Part shown: positions 60,445 through 64,000 of the stretch, piece after piece
How positions within the stretch are numbered: the stretch's first letter is position 1
How the letters are laid out: the number at the start of each line of letters is the position of its first letter
The notes under the pieces: model-generated
What the model was told of the DNA's origin: nothing
The model's input: the letters and a program-made list of their open reading frames with translations, nothing else
Databases searched by the model: none
Translations under genes and position numbers: made by a program
Source: Paenibacillus sp. FSL W8-0426
Lineage (GTDB): Bacteria; Bacillota; Bacilli; Paenibacillales; Paenibacillaceae
Assembly: GCF_037969725.1 (NCBI RefSeq)
Contig: NZ_CP150203.1
Location: 3,612,001 to 3,676,000, forward strand
Length of the DNA: 64,000 nt
Reading direction: 5' to 3'

Positions 60445-61365
60445 TTACCCCTTCACACCTCCAATCGTCATCCCCTGTACGAAGTATTTCTGGAGGAACG
60501 GGTACACCATCAGAATCGGAACGCTGGCTATGATGGTCATGGTGGCCCGAATGGAAGTCGGCGTAACAGCAACCCCGCTGTTCTCGGCCGACTGGTATGC
60601 ATCACTTGCCGATGAGGTTGCCGCAGTCGTCGATGTCTGCAAAATCTTCATTAATTCATATTGCAGGGTGCTGAGTTCCTTGTTGGATGAATTGTACAGA
60701 AATACGTCGAACCAGGAATTCCACTGACCTACAGCCACAAAGAGTGATACCGTTGCCATTGCCGGAATGGTTAAGGGAAGGACAACACGGATGAATGTCG
60801 TAAACTCCCCTGCCCCGTCAATGCGGGCTGACTCGAGAATGCCCTCAGGCAACCCTTCGATAAACGAGCGGATCACGATCATGTTGAACACTCCAATCAC
60901 TCCGGGAATGATATAGACCCAGAAGGAGCCAATCAGCCCGAGATCACGAATCAACAGATACCCTGGAATCAGCCCTCCGCTGAAGTACATCGTAAATACA
61001 AAGAACATGGTCACAAACTTGCGAAGCACAAATTCCTGCCGACTGAGCGTATAGGCAAGCATGGCGGTACAGAAAACGGACACGATCGTCCCGATGATCG
61101 TACGAAGCGCCGAGATCAGCGTGGCATGGTAGATGTCGGATTCCCCAAAGATATATTTGTAATTATCCAGTGTCCACACACGGGGCCACAGATAGATCCC
61201 CCCGCGAATGGCGTCGTTGGCGTCATTGAGGGAAACGGCTATCATATTGAGAAAAGGGTAGATCGTGACAATCATCAAACAGACCATAAATATGATATTA
61301 AATGCATCAAACGCCCGGTCCCCGGCGCTGCTGTTCCGCAAGCGGGATGATTTTGCTTTTGGCAT
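60445..61365 (-). CDS. Carbohydrate ABC transporter permease, YtcP type
   Basis: 306 residues, six helices, GGAGG before the ATG. The EAA loop is ILESARIDGAGEFTTFIRVVLPLTIP and the end is YFVQGMTIGGVKG. It has a 25-residue Ser/Thr/Ala-rich insertion before the last helices (TSTTAATSSASDAYQSAENSG) seen in xylo-oligosaccharide-type members of this branch. It lies 44 nt before the GH30 xylanase, so the importer probably takes up glucuronoxylan fragments. Confidence 0.92.
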   Translation of the reverse strand: MPKAKSSRLRNSSAGDRAFDAFNIIFMVCLMIVTIYPFLNMIAVSLNDANDAIRGGIYLWPRVWTLDNYKYIFGESDIYHATLISALRTIIGTIVSVFCTAMLAYTLSRQEFVLRKFVTMFFVFTMYFSGGLIPGYLLIRDLGLIGSFWVYIIPGVIGVFNMIVIRSFIEGLPEGILESARIDGAGEFTTFIRVVLPLTIPAMATVSLFVAVGQWNSWFDVFLYNSSNKELSTLQYELMKILQTSTTAATSSASDAYQSAENSGVAVTPTSIRATMTIIASVPILMVYPFLQKYFVQGMTIGGVKG

Positions 61366-61380
61366 GGTCTAGGCCTCCTC

Positions 61381-62352
61381 TTAGAATAATCTGCTTTCTC
61401 CCATTTTTTTCGCAATGTAGTTGGCGGTGAAGAGGAAGATGAAGCTGACCACGGTCTTGAAAATACCTGCCGCTGTACCCAAGGAGAAGTTCCCCATTCC
61501 GAGACCATACTTCAGTACAAAGATATCCAGGTTTTCTGAATAATCCATATTCATTCCGTTGCCCAGCAAGTATTGAGGTTCAAATCCGGATTCCAGGATG
61601 CTGCCCATATTCATAATGAGCAAAATAACGATAACCGGCTTCAAGCCTGGCAGCGTAATATACAGCATGCGTTTGAACCGGCTGGCTCCGTCAATCTCCG
61701 CAGCCTCATACTGGGCAGGATCAATCGCCGTGATTGCCGCCAGATAGATGATGGTGTTCCAGCCAACGTCTTTCCACACCTCGGTAGCGCCCAGTATGCC
61801 CCAGAAATACTCCCCTTTCCCCATCCACAACACCGGACTGTCGATCAGGTGAAGCTTCATGAGCAGCAGATTGATAATGCCGTCTGGTGACAATACGGTC
61901 AGGACGATGCTCGAAGCGACAACCCAGGAAATAAAGTGAGGCAGATAGCTGACCGTTTGCACAAAACGTTTAAAAATGATATTCTTCAGCTCATTTAACA
62001 AAAGCGCCAGCGTAATTGCGGTAACAAACCCAAGCACCAGTTTGATCGAACTCATGACAAGCGTATTTCGCAGCACCCGATAGAAGGTATGATCCTCAAA
62101 GAGGGTCTGAAAATGTTTCCATCCCACCCACTGCTGATCCGTAAATGCTCTGGCCGGCTTGAAGTTCTGGAAAGCCATCGTCCAGCCCCATAATGGCAAA
62201 TACTTGAAGACAAACGCCCAGACGACAAAAGGAATACACATCCAGGCCAGCGTTCGTTGCTGCACAAGTCGTTTCCAAAAAGAGGTTGCTATGGTTCCCT
62301 TCGGGCCGGAAGCCGGCGGCATAGCTTGAAGAGATGCATTCGGTTTCTCCAC
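61381..62352 (-). CDS. Carbohydrate ABC transporter permease, LplB type
   Basis: 323 residues from a GTG at 62352, nine bases after AAAGGAGC. First helix CIPFVVWAFVFKYLPLWGWTMAFQNFKP, EAA loop QYEAAEIDGASRFKRMLYITLPG, and C-terminal ANYIAKKMGESRLF are as expected. It is 15 nt upstream of the YtcP-like partner and follows the binding-protein gene by 107 nt. Confidence 0.92.
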   Translation of the reverse strand: MEKPNASLQAMPPASGPKGTIATSFWKRLVQQRTLAWMCIPFVVWAFVFKYLPLWGWTMAFQNFKPARAFTDQQWVGWKHFQTLFEDHTFYRVLRNTLVMSSIKLVLGFVTAITLALLLNELKNIIFKRFVQTVSYLPHFISWVVASSIVLTVLSPDGIINLLLMKLHLIDSPVLWMGKGEYFWGILGATEVWKDVGWNTIIYLAAITAIDPAQYEAAEIDGASRFKRMLYITLPGLKPVIVILLIMNMGSILESGFEPQYLLGNGMNMDYSENLDIFVLKYGLGMGNFSLGTAAGIFKTVVSFIFLFTANYIAKKMGESRLF

Positions 62353-62459
62353 GATGCAGATGCTCCTTTCCCATGCTGTTATTCATGCGCGGAAAAGCCT
62401 GGTTAACAGGTAGTCAACGTCTTCTCCAGCGCACGTAACAGTTTGTTTTGACCATCAAT

Positions 62460-64000
62460 TTACCATTTGCCTGCAATCCGGTTTTGGACAATCTCGGTGA
62501 TGGTTTTCTCGTAGCCTGCTTTGTCCAGCTTGTTCAATTCGGTCATGTAGGCATTCCACAGATTGTCGAAGTTCGCTGGTGTACCCAGGATCATCTCGGG
62601 CAAATATTTACGCTGCAAATCATCCGATTTCGTTGTAAAAATCTGTTCCGGTGAGCCCTGCTCCAGTGCAATGGACCATGCTGGGAACCACGGACGCTCT
62701 TCCGGCTTGTTGAATAGTTCACTAAAGCTCTGGATGCCGTAGGCTTCTAGGAATTTCTTATCTCCTTCGGTGTATGTTGCCGCGACTACTTCAGGCTGAT
62801 TCCCCGGACTGTATGCGTTTCCATCAGAGAGGGTGGATTCTCCTCCATAGCGCGGCCAGTCTGTACCGAAATACGTAAAGCCGAATTTGCGGCTCAACTC
62901 CAGATCATCATGCATTTTCCGTTGATCATCGTTCGCATAATAGTAGCGGCCTTTTTCATCCACGCTGTAGGTTTCATCCTTGATGCCCCACTGTACCAAA
63001 ATCTGATTCTCTTCTTTCAGCAAATTGTCAAAATACTTGATGATACGTACCGGGTCTTTGGCATTAACCGAAATTCCGGTTGCATAGTTGTTTACAAAGC
63101 CGGGAGGATCAATGTACTGATCCTTGATGCTCTTGTCAAAGACAATCGGAAGAGGTGCATAACGCTTCTCATCAATGCCTGCTGCAAGCAGGTTTTTGGA
63201 GGCATCCCCGATCTGCCAGCCATAGTTAAAATATCCGAGAACACGACCCGAAGTCAGTTTGGCCAGATATTGGTCCTTGTTCATCGTGAAGGACTCCGGA
63301 TCAAGCATGCCTTTGGCGTTAATTTCGTTCAGCTTCTTGATCCACCGTTTCTGCTCATCGGTTCCGGCAACCACCTTGGCTTCATGGGTCTTCATATCGA
63401 CCATAACGCTGCCGTCATTCGGATATCCAGCGAGGTGCATGGCCGGATTTTGCAGGGTGAAAAAGTTGTTGGCTACGCCCGCAAGGGATACAAAACCGAT
63501 CGTTTCCGCTCCGTCAACCGTAGGATGTTTCTCCTTGTAGTCCTCGATCAGGTCGAAGTATTCGTCCAGCGTAGTTATCTTCGGATAGTCAAACTCCTTA
63601 AGCACAGAACGCTGAATCCAGAAAGCTCCCCCGCCTATATTGGGGCTGCCCGAGTATTCTCCCTGATTGGCTGTATACGGCAGCGCGTAGATTTTTCCGT
63701 CTTCCGCGTTTCTCATTTTGTCAAAGTACGGTCCATACACCTTCTTGATATTCGGTCCGTACTCCTCAATCAGATCATCCAGCGGAATGTAAGCTCCGGC
63801 ATCCAGCAGCTTCGACATCTCTCCGCTGGAGCTGATGACATCCGGGTAGTCTCCGCTCGCAATCATGACGCCGGCCTTGGTCGCGCTGTCCCCAACCAGG
63901 TATTCCATTTTCCAGTCCACGCCCGTCTGTTCCTGCAAGGCCTTGCCAATCGTTGTTTCACTTGCCAAGGTGTCCTTCTTGCCCGAAGAGAACAGGTAAT
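62460..64000 (-). CDS. Extracellular solute-binding protein, LplA-like, 5' end off the window
   Basis: The frame stays open to the right edge (513 codons seen). The first residues visible (LFSSGKKDTLASETTIGKALQEQTGVDWKMEYL region) are already the mature N-terminal lobe, so the signal peptide and lipobox are outside. MIASGDYPDVISSSGEMSKLLDAGAYIPLDDLIEEYGPNIK, FDYPKITTLDEYFDLIEDYKEKHP and the C-terminal LDKAGYEKTITEIVQNRIAGKW place it in the large LplA-like branch. It should be the specificity component of the xylanase-linked importer encoded next. Confidence 0.9.
   Translation of the reverse strand, partial: YLFSSGKKDTLASETTIGKALQEQTGVDWKMEYLVGDSATKAGVMIASGDYPDVISSSGEMSKLLDAGAYIPLDDLIEEYGPNIKKVYGPYFDKMRNAEDGKIYALPYTANQGEYSGSPNIGGGAFWIQRSVLKEFDYPKITTLDEYFDLIEDYKEKHPTVDGAETIGFVSLAGVANNFFTLQNPAMHLAGYPNDGSVMVDMKTHEAKVVAGTDEQKRWIKKLNEINAKGMLDPESFTMNKDQYLAKLTSGRVLGYFNYGWQIGDASKNLLAAGIDEKRYAPLPIVFDKSIKDQYIDPPGFVNNYATGISVNAKDPVRIIKYFDNLLKEENQILVQWGIKDETYSVDEKGRYYYANDDQRKMHDDLELSRKFGFTYFGTDWPRYGGESTLSDGNAYSPGNQPEVVAATYTEGDKKFLEAYGIQSFSELFNKPEERPWFPAWSIALEQGSPEQIFTTKSDDLQRKYLPEMILGTPANFDNLWNAYMTELNKLDKAGYEKTITEIVQNRIAGKW

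Overview
The window reads as chromosome of an endospore-forming, plant-polysaccharide-degrading member of the Bacillales, most likely Paenibacillus. The basis is a GerA-type spore germination operon, a Bacillus-type glucose dehydrogenase, sigma-A promoters with strong AGGAGG ribosome binding sites, CcpA-type cre sites, and several copies of the Paenibacillus-style carbohydrate importer set (family-1 binding lipoprotein, LplB-like permease, YtcP-like permease) paired with YesM/YesN two-component systems. Genus is inference; no rRNA or tRNA gene was seen. Most genes are on the minus strand.

Layout. 1-4.3 kb: germination receptor operon gerKA-gerKC-gerKB (gerKB runs off the left edge) and a small coat-like protein. 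4.5-5.1 kb: a lipoprotein whose paralogue lies at 20.3 kb. 5.1-16 kb: an eight-gene minus-strand operon (SDR epimerase-like, DapA-family aldolase, Gfo/Idh/MocA oxidoreductase, binding protein, two permeases, MDR dehydrogenase, large secreted beta-propeller protein), preceded by a regulator at 16.1-17.5 kb that fuses a GntR DNA-binding domain to a solute-binding-protein domain. 17.5-24.8 kb: accessory stretch with a 225-bp element bounded by inverted repeats, GNAT acetyltransferase, glucose dehydrogenase, a BtrH-like protein, a PanE-like reductase divergent from a TetR regulator, and a transporter fragment truncated at both ends. 24.8-34.5 kb: fucose-related locus (two permeases, YesM kinase, binding protein, YesN regulator, GH95 alpha-L-fucosidase, fuconolactonase-like hydrolase). 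34.7-38.7 kb: GH27 alpha-galactosidase with a small Cys-rich protein, an AraC regulator and a type-B carboxylesterase. 38.8-45.5 kb: a second binding protein/two permeases/kinase/response regulator operon. 45.8-53.2 kb: small and decayed genes, then a PatB/DUF3737/aldo-keto reductase operon, a DUF2255 fragment, an MFS pump divergent from a TetR regulator, and a membrane protein. 53.4-58.5 kb: SDR, split transketolase and an organic-anion MFS transporter under an FCD-type GntR regulator. 58.7-64 kb: GH30 glucuronoxylanase with a carbohydrate-binding module inserted in its barrel, behind its own importer; the binding protein runs off the right edge.

How it works together. The window holds four carbohydrate ABC importers, three of them linked to hydrolases or catabolic enzymes, which fits use of hemicellulose fragments carrying fucosyl, galactosyl, acetyl and glucuronosyl groups. 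Regulatory logic is partly readable: a 40-bp element occurs upstream of both transcription units of the fucosidase locus, a 34-bp element occurs upstream of both the transketolase operon and its transporter, and palindromes lie between the two TetR genes and their divergent targets. The most unusual items are the GntR-binding-protein fusion with its uncharacterised operon, the nested-domain xylanase, and the transketolase-SDR-transporter set.
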